Assembly (NCBI RefSeq): GCF_001279005.1
Contig: NZ_LGCN01000198.1
Span: 32,586-96,585 of the forward strand
DNA from: Streptomyces caelestis
Lineage (GTDB): Bacteria > Actinomycetota > Actinomycetes > Streptomycetales > Streptomycetaceae
DNA length: 64,000 nt
Direction of reading: 5' to 3'
A program made the position numbers and the translations under genes. The notes under the pieces are model-generated. The model did not search any database and was not told the origin of the DNA. It saw only the letters and a list, made by a program, of their open reading frames with translations. Each line of letters starts with the position of its first letter. Position 1 is the stretch's first letter. Of the stretch, positions 1-9,092 are shown in pieces.

Positions 1-171
1 TACCTCCAGGTCGACGCCTCCAGCCAGAGCCGGCCCATCCTCGAACGCCTCGGCTTCACCCCGCTGACCACGACCACGCCGTACGTCCACGCGACGGCCC
101 GCGGTGACCGCCACCCCTCGCTTGCGACTGCCGAGGGAGTCGCAGTCTCCGGCAGTTGCGAGGATCAATGA
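1..171 (+). CDS. GNAT-family N-acetyltransferase, C-terminal fragment
   Basis: Only the last 56 codons are inside the window, in frame 1, ending at the TGA at 169-171. The readable part runs YLQVDASSQSRPILERLGF, the usual end of a GNAT acetyltransferase fold: a beta strand, then the S/N-x-x-A/P-x-x-x-x-x-x-GF motif at the edge of the acetyl-CoA site. The tail after it (about 30 residues) looks unstructured. The substrate cannot be told, because the N-terminal and acetyl-CoA-binding segments lie upstream of the window. Confidence 0.7.
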   Translation, partial: YLQVDASSQSRPILERLGFTPLTTTTPYVHATARGDRHPSLATAEGVAVSGSCEDQ

Positions 172-257
172 GCGATCTCTCGCGCCGCCTGTCATGGCCT
201 CCGCCGCACTGCTCGTGCGCCCGGTCGCCGGGGCCGTCCCGCCTGGACGTGAAAAGG

Positions 258-282
258 CCGGTCCGCGGTCGACGCGGACCGG
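258..282. terminator. Hairpin terminator between convergent genes
   Basis: A perfect 10-bp stem, CCGGTCCGCG at 258-267 and CGCGGACCGG at 273-282, closes a 5-base loop. It lies between the end of the acetyltransferase fragment and the end of the minus-strand SPW gene, so it could serve both. No strong U-tract follows, as is common in Streptomyces. Confidence 0.6.
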
Positions 283-306
283 CGCTCGGCTCCTTTCGTG
301 GCCTTC

Positions 307-747
307 CTACGAACGGCGGGCGCTCCTGGTGGCCGTGACCAGGCAGGCCGTGCCCAGGATCAGGGTGAGGGCGCCGATGACGACGTTGTTCCAGATGACC
401 CCGGCGTCGGGGCCGCTGCCGACGATCCACGGCGAGACGATCATCCACAGACCCAGGGCGCACATGGCCCCGCTGAGGCCGTACATGCGCGCCGGGGCCG
501 CGGTGAAGCCCAGGGCGAGCAGGGCGATCGCGATGCCCACGATCAGGTTGTGGGTCACGAGCGCGGGCTGGCTCGTCGTGTAGTGGAGTATCCACGGGGA
601 CACCGCGCAGTAGAGACCGAGCAGGAACACCGGTCCGTCCACGAGGGCCACATCGCGACCGCCGAGCATGCGGTCGTACCGTGCCCGCATCTCGGGGGCG
701 TCGGGGTGGCTCGTGATGTCACCGCGCGGGTGCGAGACGTTGGCCAT
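307..747 (-). CDS. SPW repeat membrane protein
   Basis: The protein has 146 residues and four predicted membrane segments arranged as two similar halves. Each half carries the Ser-Pro-Trp signature (AVSPWILHY near residue 50 and MIVSPWIVG near residue 105) that names the SPW repeat family. The family's function is unknown. The start at 747 is chosen because AAAGGAG lies about 8 bases upstream; an ATG 18 codons further upstream has no such site. It is a single gene with an AT-rich patch upstream (about 815-845) that may hold its promoter. Confidence 0.8.
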   Translation of the reverse strand: MANVSHPRGDITSHPDAPEMRARYDRMLGGRDVALVDGPVFLLGLYCAVSPWILHYTTSQPALVTHNLIVGIAIALLALGFTAAPARMYGLSGAMCALGLWMIVSPWIVGSGPDAGVIWNNVVIGALTLILGTACLVTATRSARRS

Positions 748-1297
748 GAGTCGTCTCCTTTGACTAGCAGGCCTGACCGCGTCTGGTGCGGTATGCGCCA
801 TGAGTCGCGTAAGTTCATTCTGCTCTTATTTCACCTTTATGTGTAGAGGTGGCGGGGGAGTCGGGCCCGGTCGCGGTCCTCGCCGTGGTCCGCGCGACGG
901 TGCGGGCCATGCCGCCGAACGCGACGGTGTGGAAGGAGGGGGCGGCCCACCGGTGCGGGCGCCGGGGCGGCCCGTGCGGAGGGGGCGGGGCCCGCCGGCG
1001 GCGCCGGGGGCGGCCGGCGTCGCCCGTCCCGGCGTGCGTCTTCGGCCTGGCCGGCCCCGGCGGCCGCATCCCGGCCCGCGGCGGGAGCGGGTGGTTCGGC
1101 TCGATCCCCGCCACCGGCCGGAAGTCCGGCGGGTCGCCGGCCCGCAGCCGTGCCGGATCCCGGCGCCCCCGCGGCGACGGTTCCGCACGGGGCCGCTCCC
1201 TCGCGGAGCGAGCGGGGGCGCGCGTCCGCGTCCCGGCACGGGTTCCCCGCGCCCCGGACCCCGCCCCGGTGCGGGCCGGCGCGTCCGCGCCACGACG
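748..1297. other. Long GC-extreme non-coding gap
   Basis: No convincing gene was found. Bases 815-845 are AT-rich (CTCTTATTTCACCTTTATG) and could be the promoter of the SPW gene. Bases 850-1297 are extremely G+C-rich. The open frames here, on either strand, translate to Arg/Gly/Pro-rich low-complexity text with no domain, and codon third positions do not favour one frame. Upstream regulatory DNA of the chitinase starts at 1298. Confidence 0.55.
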
Positions 1298-1330
1298 ACT
1301 GGTCTCCACCCTTGACTGGTACAGACCAAA
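1298..1330 (+). promoter_or_regulatory. Tandem DasR-like operators (dre) in the chitinase promoter
   Basis: Two imperfect copies of the DasR operator consensus ACTGGTCTAGACCAGT lie 17 bases apart: ACTGGTCTCCACC at 1298-1310 and ACTGGTACAGACCA at 1315-1328. Each matches about 12 of 16 positions. The second copy overlaps a possible -35 element, TTGACT at 1312-1317. Paired 12-bp direct repeats of this kind are known in Streptomyces chitinase promoters, where DasR represses until glucosamine-6-phosphate accumulates. The site is 139 bases upstream of the chitinase start. Confidence 0.75.
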
Positions 1331-1468
1331 GCGATTGAGTGTGCTCCCACACCCCCCACCACGGCCGCCCCCACCGCCGTGACCGGCCCCGCCGGCATGT
1401 GCGGGCGAGGCCCCGCTCAGGCATGTCCTCGTCCGGGAGCGGCCGCGTTCCGCGAAGGAGTCGTCCCC

Positions 1469-2359
1469 TTGTCGAGAAGACACATCGCCGCCGTGACCGC
1501 CGCCCTCGTCCTCGCCGGCGGCGCGCCGGTGCTGCTCCCCGCCGCCACCGCCTCCGCCGCCTCGTGCTCCGGCTACCCGAACTGGGTGGCCGGAAGGTCG
1601 TACAACGCCGGTGACATCGTGCGCTACACCGACGGCCGGGCGTACATCGCCGAGCACGCCAATCCGGGGTACGACCCGGTCATCAGCACCTGGTACTGGG
1701 AGCCGTACGCCTGCGACAACGGCCCCGGAACGCCCGTCGGCACCTTCGTCGTGACCGAGGCGCAGTTCAACCGGATGTTCCCGAACCGGAATCCCTTCTA
1801 CACCTACAGCGGACTCACCGCGGCGCTGAGCGCCTACCCCGGGTTCGCCCACACCGGCAGCGACACGGTGAAGAAGCAGGAGGCCGCCGCCTTCCTCGCC
1901 AACGTCAGCCACGAGACCGGCGGTCTGGTGCACGTGGTGGAGCAGAACACCGCCAACTACCCGCACTACTGCGACTGGGGACAGCCGTACGGCTGTCCGG
2001 CCGGGCAGGCCGCGTACTACGGGCGCGGACCGATCCAGCTGAGCTGGAACTTCAACTACAAGGCCGCGGGCGACGCGCTCGGCATCGATCTCCTGGGCAA
2101 CCCCTGGCTGGTGCAGAACGACGCGGCCGTGGCCTGGAAGACGGCCCTGTGGTACTGGAACACCCAGTCCGGCCCGGGCAGCATGACCCCGCACCGCGCC
2201 ATGGTCGACCAGGCCGGTTTCGGCCAGACGATCCGCAGCATCAACGGCTCCCTCGAGTGCGACGGCCGCAACCCGGCGCAGGTGCAGAGCAGGGTGAGCA
2301 CGTACCAGCAGTTCGTCCAGATCCTCGGAACGTCGCCCGGCGGCAACCTGTACTGCTGA
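1469..2359 (+). CDS. chiF: Secreted family 19 chitinase with N-terminal chitin-binding domain
   Basis: This 296-residue enzyme hydrolyses beta-1,4 bonds in chitin outside the cell. Residues 1 to about 30 form a signal peptide (basic MSRRH start, hydrophobic core, TASA cleavage region). Residues about 32-80 are a CBM5/12 chitin-binding module rich in Trp and Tyr. The remaining 210 residues are a GH19 catalytic domain with the two acidic residues in the order HETGG and VEQN nine residues apart, followed by YYGRGPIQLSWNFNY. The TTG start is preferred because GAAGGAG lies about 8 bases upstream and it begins directly with the signal peptide. Tandem DasR-like sites upstream point to control by amino-sugar supply. 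The size and layout match Streptomyces ChiC/ChiF; the gene symbol rests on that and on remembered gene order. Confidence 0.88.
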   Translation: MSRRHIAAVTAALVLAGGAPVLLPAATASAASCSGYPNWVAGRSYNAGDIVRYTDGRAYIAEHANPGYDPVISTWYWEPYACDNGPGTPVGTFVVTEAQFNRMFPNRNPFYTYSGLTAALSAYPGFAHTGSDTVKKQEAAAFLANVSHETGGLVHVVEQNTANYPHYCDWGQPYGCPAGQAAYYGRGPIQLSWNFNYKAAGDALGIDLLGNPWLVQNDAAVAWKTALWYWNTQSGPGSMTPHRAMVDQAGFGQTIRSINGSLECDGRNPAQVQSRVSTYQQFVQILGTSPGGNLYC

Positions 2360-2467
2360 CGCCCGACCGCTTGCCGTGGTGTCATGCACCTGACCTACGA
2401 CCCCCCCCGGGTCACGGCCCGCGCACCGCACGTGCGCGGGCCGTCCCTCGGACGAAGGGCAGCCACC

Positions 2468-3829
2468 ATGCGCACCCCCCACGCCCTGCTCGCCACGACC
2501 GTCACGGCCGCCGCGCTGGCCGCGACGGTCGTGGCGCCCGCACCCGCCGCGGCGGCCCCGTCGCCCGGCGCCTACTACGTCCAGAGCGCGACGACCGGAC
2601 TGAACGCCGCCGACGCCTCCGGGGCGGTCGAGCAGCACAGACCGCGCGGCGACGAGGACCGTCAGCGGTGGAACCTGGGCGCCGACGGCACCCTGGAGAA
2701 CACCGACAGCCCCGGCGCCTGCCTCGGCCGCGCCGGTGACCAGGCCCGGACCGTGGCCTGCGCGAGCCCGGAGGCGCGCTGGGAGATCACCTCCGCGGGC
2801 CCGGACCGGTTCGCGCTCACCGTCCCCGGCACCGACCGCCGCCTCACCGTCGCCCCGGGATCCTCCGGCGCGGGCCGTCCCGCCCCGCTCGCCGTCGGCA
2901 GCGGCACGGGCGATCTCGCCGCCTGGTACCTGACCCCGGTCGACCCGGTGACCCGCCCCGTGCCGCCGCAGGACCGGCGCACCCTGGACCAGGTCACCTT
3001 CCTCACCGCCCACAACGCCTACGCCAACGGCGTCGACGGCGGATTCGCCCCGCCCTTCGTCGACCTCTTCCCCAACCAGAGGCGGGGCATCGAGCGCCAA
3101 CTCGCCGACGGAGTCCGCGGGTTCATGCTGGACATCCACCAGACCCCGGACGGCGCGATCCTCTGCCACAACAGCTGCACCCTGGTCAGCAGGCCCGTCG
3201 CCCTGTGGGTGGACCTCCAGCGCATCGTCGACTTCCTGCGCGCCCACCCCGACCAGTTCGTCACCGTCTTCCTGGAGGACTACGTCGACCCGGGCGTCCT
3301 ACGCGCCGAACTCGCCCGCGTCCAGGGGCTGTCGGACGTGCTCTACCGGCCCGACCGCACCGGCGTCCGGGAGAACGGCTGGCCGACCATGGGGCAGCTG
3401 ACCGCCGCCGGCCACCGGCTGCTGATCTTCACCGACCACGGTCGCGCCGCCGACCAGGCCGCCGGAACGACCCGGGACGCCTTCGGCGTGATGTACCAGC
3501 GCGAATGGACCGTGGAGAACCACTGGTCCATGGGCCCGGGCGTCGGCGCCTCCGACTGGTCCTGCTACAGCCGGTGGTACGACGCGGGCGCCGGCATCCC
3601 GCTGACCCGCACCGAACCCGGTTTCCGTCCCCTGTTCGTCATGAACCACTTCCGGGACACCACGATCACCTCCACGGCCGGCACGGACAACTCCAAGCTC
3701 GCCGACCGCGCCCGCCGGTTCTGTCAGCCGGCCGCCCGCAAGAAGCCCAACTACCTCGCCGTGGACCGCTACGACCTCGGCGACCCGGCGGCCGCCGTCA
3801 CCGCCCTCAACACCTACGCGTACCCGTAG
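2468..3829 (+). CDS. Secreted PI-PLC X-domain protein with lectin-like N-terminus
   Basis: The protein has 453 residues. It starts with a signal peptide of about 32 residues ending AAAA, then a region of about 125 residues resembling a ricin-type beta-trefoil (QRWNLG, GACLGR, W-rich turns). The rest resembles the phosphatidylinositol-specific phospholipase C X domain: FLTAHNAY and, later, FMLDIHQ and CHNSC supply the two histidines expected in the active site. It is probably secreted and acts on phosphodiester lipids, but the substrate is not proven. It follows the chitinase by about 110 bases and ends before a strong hairpin. Confidence 0.75.
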   Translation: MRTPHALLATTVTAAALAATVVAPAPAAAAPSPGAYYVQSATTGLNAADASGAVEQHRPRGDEDRQRWNLGADGTLENTDSPGACLGRAGDQARTVACASPEARWEITSAGPDRFALTVPGTDRRLTVAPGSSGAGRPAPLAVGSGTGDLAAWYLTPVDPVTRPVPPQDRRTLDQVTFLTAHNAYANGVDGGFAPPFVDLFPNQRRGIERQLADGVRGFMLDIHQTPDGAILCHNSCTLVSRPVALWVDLQRIVDFLRAHPDQFVTVFLEDYVDPGVLRAELARVQGLSDVLYRPDRTGVRENGWPTMGQLTAAGHRLLIFTDHGRAADQAAGTTRDAFGVMYQREWTVENHWSMGPGVGASDWSCYSRWYDAGAGIPLTRTEPGFRPLFVMNHFRDTTITSTAGTDNSKLADRARRFCQPAARKKPNYLAVDRYDLGDPAAAVTALNTYAYP

Positions 3830-3840
3830 CCGCCCGGCCG

Positions 3841-3871
3841 GTCCCGCTCCGGGGCCTCCTCGGAGCGGGAC
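3841..3871 (+). terminator. Hairpin terminator after the phospholipase gene
   Basis: GTCCCGCTCCG (3841-3851) and CGGAGCGGGAC (3861-3871) form a perfect 11-bp stem with a 9-base loop, 12 bases after the stop codon. A TTTTA stretch follows some 17 bases later. It separates this gene from the next one. Confidence 0.7.
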
Positions 3872-3931
3872 TGGCGCGCCCGGCGGTTTTACGTATAACC
3901 TCTCCGGTCGACCCCCCTTCGAGAGGCCGCG

Positions 3932-4327
3932 ATGAGACGCATCCCCCTGGTCGCCCTCGTCGTCGACGACTACGACGAGGCGATCCGCTTCTACACCGAG
4001 GCGCTCGGTTTCCGGCTCGCCGAGGACTCGCCCCGGCCGAACGGCGGCCGCTGGGTCGTCGTCGAGCCGGACGCCGGGCACACCGGCACGGCGCTGCTGC
4101 TCGCCCGCGCCGAGGGGGAGGCCCAGCGGGCCAGGGTCGGTGACCAGACCGGCGGACGCGTGGGCTTCTTCCTGTACACCGACGACTTCGCCCGCGACCA
4201 CGCGCGTATGACCGCCGCCGGCGTGACCTTCCTGGAGGAGCCGCGCCACGAGCCGTACGGCTCGGTCGCCGTCTTCCGGGACCTGTACGGAAACCGCTGG
4301 GACCTGCTCCGGCCCGCCACCCCCTGA
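3932..4327 (+). CDS. VOC (glyoxalase/bleomycin-resistance fold) protein
   Basis: The 131-residue protein shows one full VOC domain: two beta-alpha-beta-beta-beta units starting IPLVALVVDDYDEAIRFYTE and ending VAVFRDLYGNRWDLL. The terminal F-D-YGN-WDL motif is typical of small stand-alone family members. Metal ligands are not clear, so a glyoxalase I reaction cannot be claimed. GAGAGG precedes the ATG. A TATAAC box at 3896-3901 is a possible -10 element. Confidence 0.75.
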   Translation: MRRIPLVALVVDDYDEAIRFYTEALGFRLAEDSPRPNGGRWVVVEPDAGHTGTALLLARAEGEAQRARVGDQTGGRVGFFLYTDDFARDHARMTAAGVTFLEEPRHEPYGSVAVFRDLYGNRWDLLRPATP

Positions 4328-4375
4328 TCCGCTCCGCCTTTTTTTGCCGAACGACCCGCTGAGGAACGACCGCAC

Positions 4376-5446
4376 ATGTCATCTACGCGCATAGACGCCG
4401 AGACCCTCCGCCGCCTCCCCAAGGCGGTGCTGCACGACCACCTCGACGGCGCTCTGCGCCCCGCGACCGTCGTGGAACTGGCGGAGGCCGTCGGCCACAC
4501 CCTGCCCACCACCGACCCCGACGAGCTCGCCGCCTGGTACGTCGAGGCCGCGAACTCCGGTGACCTGGTCCGCTACATAGCCACCTTCGAGCACACCCTC
4601 GCCGTCATGCAGACCCGCGAGGGCCTGCTGCGCACCGCCGAGGAGTACGTCCTCGACCTGGCCGCAGACGGCGTCGTCTACGGCGAGGTGCGCTACGCCC
4701 CCGAGCTGAACACCGGGGGCGGGCTGACGATGGGCGAGGTCGTGGAGACCGTCCAGGAGGGCCTCGCCGCCGGCATGGCCAAGGCCGCCGCCGCCGGGAC
4801 GCCCGTCCGGGTCGGCACCCTGCTCTGCGGCATGCGGATGTTCGACCGCGTCCGCGAGGCCGCCGACCTGGCCGTCGCCTTCCGGGACGCCGGCGTCGTC
4901 GGCTTCGACATCGCCGGCGCCGAGGACGGCTTCCCGCCCGCCGACCACCTCGACGCCTTCGCGCACCTGCGCCGCGAGAACGTGCCCTTCACCATCCACG
5001 CCGGTGAGGCCCACGGCCTGCCCAGCATCCACCAGGCGCTCCAGGTGTGCGGCGCCCAGCGCATCGGGCACGGGGTGCGGATCACCGACGACATCGTGGA
5101 CGGCAAGCTCGGCCGTCTCGCCGGCTGGGTCCGCGACCGCCGGATCGCGCTGGAGATGTGCCCCACCTCCAACCTCCAGACCGGCGCCGCGACCTCGATC
5201 GCCGAGCACCCGATCACCGCGCTGAAGGGCCTCGGCTTCCGGGTCACCCTCAACACCGACAACCGCCTGGTGTCGGGCACCACCATGACCCGCGAAATGT
5301 CCCTGCTGGTCGAGCAGGCCGGCTGGACGGCCGAGGACCTGCGCACGGTCACGGTGAACGCCGTGAAGAGCGCGTTTCTGCCCTTCGGCGAGCGCAACGC
5401 GCTCATCCGGGACGTCGTGCTGCCCGGCTACGACGCGGCGCTCTAA
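4376..5446 (+). CDS. add: Adenosine deaminase
   Basis: This 356-residue cytoplasmic enzyme converts adenosine to inosine in purine salvage. The TIM-barrel metal site is intact: [10 protein letters not shown] near residue 20 gives two zinc ligands, TIHAGEAHG near 205 gives the third ligand and catalytic Glu, RIGHGVR near 230 gives the catalytic His, and [11 protein letters not shown] near 290 the catalytic Asp. In the first motif HDH replaces the commoner HVH, with both ligands kept. Length fits the family. GAGGAACGACC precedes the ATG. Its stop overlaps that of the convergent DinB-like gene. Confidence 0.93.
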   Translation: MSSTRIDAETLRRLPKAVLHDHLDGALRPATVVELAEAVGHTLPTTDPDELAAWYVEAANSGDLVRYIATFEHTLAVMQTREGLLRTAEEYVLDLAADGVVYGEVRYAPELNTGGGLTMGEVVETVQEGLAAGMAKAAAAGTPVRVGTLLCGMRMFDRVREAADLAVAFRDAGVVGFDIAGAEDGFPPADHLDAFAHLRRENVPFTIHAGEAHGLPSIHQALQVCGAQRIGHGVRITDDIVDGKLGRLAGWVRDRRIALEMCPTSNLQTGAATSIAEHPITALKGLGFRVTLNTDNRLVSGTTMTREMSLLVEQAGWTAEDLRTVTVNAVKSAFLPFGERNALIRDVVLPGYDAAL

Positions 5447-5943
5447 AGCAGCCCGCGCGCGTACGCGGCCTGTCCGACGTGCTGGAGATCGTCGGACAGG
5501 ACGCTGACCAGCCGTACGCCCAGGGTGACCGGCGGATCCCAGCGCTCGTCCACGACGCGCTCCAGGTCCGCCGCGGTCAGCCCGCGCAGTGCCTCGAGCG
5601 TCTGCCCGTGCACCGCGTCGTGGTAGCCGGTCAGCAGGTCACCGGAGCCGACCCGCACCTCGGCGACCTGCGCCGAGGTGTGGCCGTACCCCGTGTCGCG
5701 GTGGGACAGGCCGAGGCCCAGGCGTTTCTCCCAGCCCTGGGAGAGCCACGCCTGGTCGAGTCCGAAGGCGTCGGCGACGTGGTCGTCCTGGACCCGGGTG
5801 AGGTGCCAGACCAGCCAGGCGACGGAGTTCGCGTCGGGGCCGGGCCGGGCGTTCAGCTCGTCGGGGCCGAGCCCCTCCACGACGGCGTGGACTTCTTCCC
5901 GGATGCGGCCGAAGCCGTCGATGAGGATGTCCTTGGCATGCAT
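5443..5943 (-). CDS. DinB-like / mycothiol-dependent (DUF664) protein
   Basis: The 166-residue protein has the four-helix DinB/DUF664 layout. It begins with an [20 protein letters not shown] helix, has [17 protein letters not shown] with a candidate metal His near residue 50, and ends [20 protein letters not shown] with another. Three such histidines bind a metal in family members that use mycothiol as a co-thiol, but the reaction here is unknown. The start at 5943 follows a GGGTGGGGG stretch; an ATG six codons upstream is the alternative. Its last bases overlap the end of the adenosine deaminase gene. Confidence 0.78.
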   Translation of the reverse strand: MHAKDILIDGFGRIREEVHAVVEGLGPDELNARPGPDANSVAWLVWHLTRVQDDHVADAFGLDQAWLSQGWEKRLGLGLSHRDTGYGHTSAQVAEVRVGSGDLLTGYHDAVHGQTLEALRGLTAADLERVVDERWDPPVTLGVRLVSVLSDDLQHVGQAAYARGLL

Positions 5944-5970
5944 GCCCCCACCCTCGCGCATCCGCGCGTC

Positions 5971-6855
5971 TCACGCGCCCCCGTCGTCCAGCAGGGCCAT
6001 CAGCGCCCGCGCCGCCGGGCTCGTCGCCCGCGGTGACGGCACCAGGGCGACCGTCTCGTACACGGCCTCACCCGTGCCCTTCAGGGGAAGCGCGGTGAGG
6101 GCCTCCCGCTTGTGCCGGAAGTGCCGCGGCACGACGGCGACGCCCAGGTTCTCGTCGACCAGGTCGAGCAGGCTGTGCACGTCGTTCACCTCCAGCGCCA
6201 CCGTGCGCCGTGCGCCGGCGGCGGCGAAGGCGGCGTCGGTGGCGCGGCGCGGGCCCCAGTCCGGGTGGAAGTCGACGAAGACCTCGTCGGTCAGGTCGTG
6301 CGGGGTGAGCGGCGTCCCGCCCCGCGCGAGCCGGTGGTCCGGATGGCACAGCACGGTCATCGGCTCGCTGGTCAGCGGCACCGACCGCAACTGCTCCGGG
6401 TCCGCCTCCGTCCGGTAGGCGAAGGCCAGGTCCAGCCGCCCCGCCGCGACCTCCTCCGCCAGCGCGGCCGAACCCCACTGGCGCAGCCGGATCTCCACGT
6501 CCGGGTGGAGCCGCCGGAACGAGGCGAGCAGCTCCGGCACGTTCACCCCGGCGATGCACTGCTCGGCGCCCAGCGCGAGGGTGCCGCGCAGCACGCCCTG
6601 CACCGCGGCCACCGCCTCGTGCGCGGCCCGCACCTGGGCGAGGATCCGCTCGGCCTCCGCCAGCAGCGCCCGGCCGGCCTCGGTGAGCGTCACCCTGCGG
6701 GTCGTGCGGACGAACAGCGGGGTCTGCAGCTCGCGCTCCAGGGCGCGGATGGACGCGGACAGGCCCGACTGGGAGACCATCAGCCGCTCCGCCGCGCGGG
6801 TGAAGTGCCGGTCCTCGGCCACGGCGACGAAGTGCTGGAGGTGACGCAGTTCCAT
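5971..6855 (-). CDS. LysR-family transcriptional regulator
   Basis: The 294-residue protein has the standard LysR plan. Its N-terminal winged helix-turn-helix (MELRHLQHFVAVAEDRHF to about residue 60, with SQSGLSASIRALERELQTPL as recognition region) precedes a two-lobed effector-binding domain from about residue 90 to the end. It is transcribed away from the aldo-keto reductase gene at 6983. The 127-base region between them holds a perfect inverted repeat, so it very likely controls that gene and itself. The effector is unknown. Confidence 0.9.
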   Translation of the reverse strand: MELRHLQHFVAVAEDRHFTRAAERLMVSQSGLSASIRALERELQTPLFVRTTRRVTLTEAGRALLAEAERILAQVRAAHEAVAAVQGVLRGTLALGAEQCIAGVNVPELLASFRRLHPDVEIRLRQWGSAALAEEVAAGRLDLAFAYRTEADPEQLRSVPLTSEPMTVLCHPDHRLARGGTPLTPHDLTDEVFVDFHPDWGPRRATDAAFAAAGARRTVALEVNDVHSLLDLVDENLGVAVVPRHFRHKREALTALPLKGTGEAVYETVALVPSPRATSPAARALMALLDDGGA

Positions 6856-6875
6856 GATTGAGAAGCGTATCCGCT

Positions 6876-6891
6876 GAATCCCATCGGATTC
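6876..6891. promoter_or_regulatory. Inverted repeat, probable LysR operator
   Basis: GAATCC (6876-6881), four bases, then GGATTC (6886-6891) form a perfect dyad in the divergent promoter region between the LysR gene and the aldo-keto reductase. It is 20 bases upstream of the regulator start and the only clear symmetry there. Confidence 0.5.
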
Positions 6892-6982
6892 TTCTGTTGG
6901 ACCACTGCCCGCAGGTCACGACAGAGTGGACGGGCGGTTCGACGGAACCGCCGAGACGTGTGCCAACCCCTCTGGAGTCGTG

Positions 6983-7975
<993 letters not shown>

Positions 7976-8029
7976 GGGCACCGGTGCGGGGCCGGGCGCC
8001 GTGCGGCCGCCCGGCCCGCCGGCCCACGC

Positions 8030-8324
8030 CCCTCGGGCACCCGGTCCAGGAAGCCGTGCACGGCGCGGACGCGGTCCCCGGCGTCGAGCGTGATCACGTC
8101 GGAGCCGGCGGCGGGGCCGGGCCGTCCGCCCGGTTCACCGGCTCCTGGGAGAAGCGCGCGGTGTCGTGGTGGCCGTCGACGCTCCCCGCGAGCCGGAAGA
8201 CGAAGCCGGGGAACCGCTCGTGCGTCGCCGTGATCACCGCGGTGACCGCCTCGTGGCCGACGGCGTTCCAGGCCTCGAAGCAGCGGGCGACGACGGCGTC
8301 GTGGCGGTGGGCGGCTGTGGTCAC
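8030..8324 (-). pseudogene. SnoaL-like (NTF2 fold) protein, frameshifted
   Basis: The frame from 8324 begins MTTAAHRHDAVVARCFEAWN and continues to DTARFSQEPVNRADGPAP, typical of the first two thirds of a small SnoaL-like/NTF2 protein. It then runs into a stop near 8094. The missing C-terminal part, GSDVITLDAGDRVRAVHGFL, is readable in another minus-strand frame from about 8110 down to 8030, and that frame has no stop before it enters the 3' end of the aldo-keto reductase gene. A single-base indel in GCCCCGCCGCCGGC near 8105-8125 explains this. An expected aromatic residue after DTARFS is also altered. It is either a decaying gene or a sequence error. Confidence 0.7.
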
Positions 8325-8506
8325 GGGGTGTCTCCCGGGGAGGGCGCGTCCGCCGGCCGGACGGCGGAACCCGGCCGTGGTGACCGGCCCCCGCCTCGCC
8401 CCGCCCCGAAGAGCGGTCGATCACCCCCGAGGTCATGTGCGGCCCGTCGGCGGCACCCGTGCCGTTTCGGCCAACGGCGGCGGTGAATATGCCAGGAGAC
8501 TGGCCG

Positions 8507-8529
8507 GAAACACATGGTGACAGTGTTTC
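8507..8529. promoter_or_regulatory. Perfect inverted repeat upstream of the TTA-codon gene
   Basis: GAAACAC (8507-8513) and GTGTTTC (8523-8529) are perfect 7-bp arms around a 9-base spacer. The dyad size suits a TetR- or MarR-type dimer. It is 128 bases before the GTG start at 8657 in an otherwise featureless gap of about 330 bases (8325-8656). No regulator gene is adjacent, so the binder is unknown. Confidence 0.4.
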
Positions 8530-8656
8530 AGCGGTGAACATACTCGACACGAGAGCGCTTCACACCGCGCGACGGCGCCCTCACGCACAGCATGCGAGCC
8601 ACGAGGCGGGCAGCCGGCCCGGCCCGGCGGGCGAGCGACGCAGCGGGGGAGGGAAC

Positions 8657-9067
8657 GTGCACGACGAATTCCTGTGCCATGTCACCGCGTACGGGGTCTG
8701 CGACGGCCGGCGCATCGGCGTACCGCTCGGCACCTACCGGGCGCCCACCCTCGCCCTCGCCCTGTGGTGGCTGCGCGACCGCGCCCTCTGGATCGCCGAG
8801 CGCCTCGACCCGCGGCCCGACGCCGAGCACTTACCGTCGGGGGCGCTCGTCCCCGTCGCCGACGGCGTGCCGGACGTACCCGCCGTACTGCGCACCTGGT
8901 GCGGCGACGTCGCCCGGCAGGAGGAAGTGGCCGAGGCGCTCGCCGCCGGACGGATGATACGCGTCGCCACCGGCGACGACACCACCGAGTACGAACTGCT
9001 GGCCGAGTCCGTGGACGCCCTGCGCATGCAGCGCGCCGCCCGCGTCCTCGGAGTCCCGGTCGCCTGA
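8657..9067 (+). CDS. Conserved small protein of unknown function, contains a TTA codon
   Basis: The 136-residue soluble protein starts at a GTG preceded by GGGGGAGGG. It has no signal peptide, membrane segment or recognisable domain. It is Asp/Glu- and Trp-containing, with a first half PLGTYRAPTLALALWWLRDR and an acidic second half. Codon 59 (bases 8831-8833) is TTA for leucine; I found no other TTA codon in the window. In Streptomyces this makes translation depend on the bldA tRNA, which matures late in growth. An inverted repeat lies upstream. Function is not assigned. Confidence 0.65.
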   Translation: MHDEFLCHVTAYGVCDGRRIGVPLGTYRAPTLALALWWLRDRALWIAERLDPRPDAEHLPSGALVPVADGVPDVPAVLRTWCGDVARQEEVAEALAAGRMIRVATGDDTTEYELLAESVDALRMQRAARVLGVPVA

Positions 9068-9092
9068 CCGCACCCGCCCCGTCCGGCCGAAG

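Noticed and set aside
815..3247. A minus-strand open frame of about 810 codons over the chitinase and phospholipase genes.
   Set aside because: Low-complexity Gly/Arg/Val text, and both plus-strand genes have clear domains and signal peptides.
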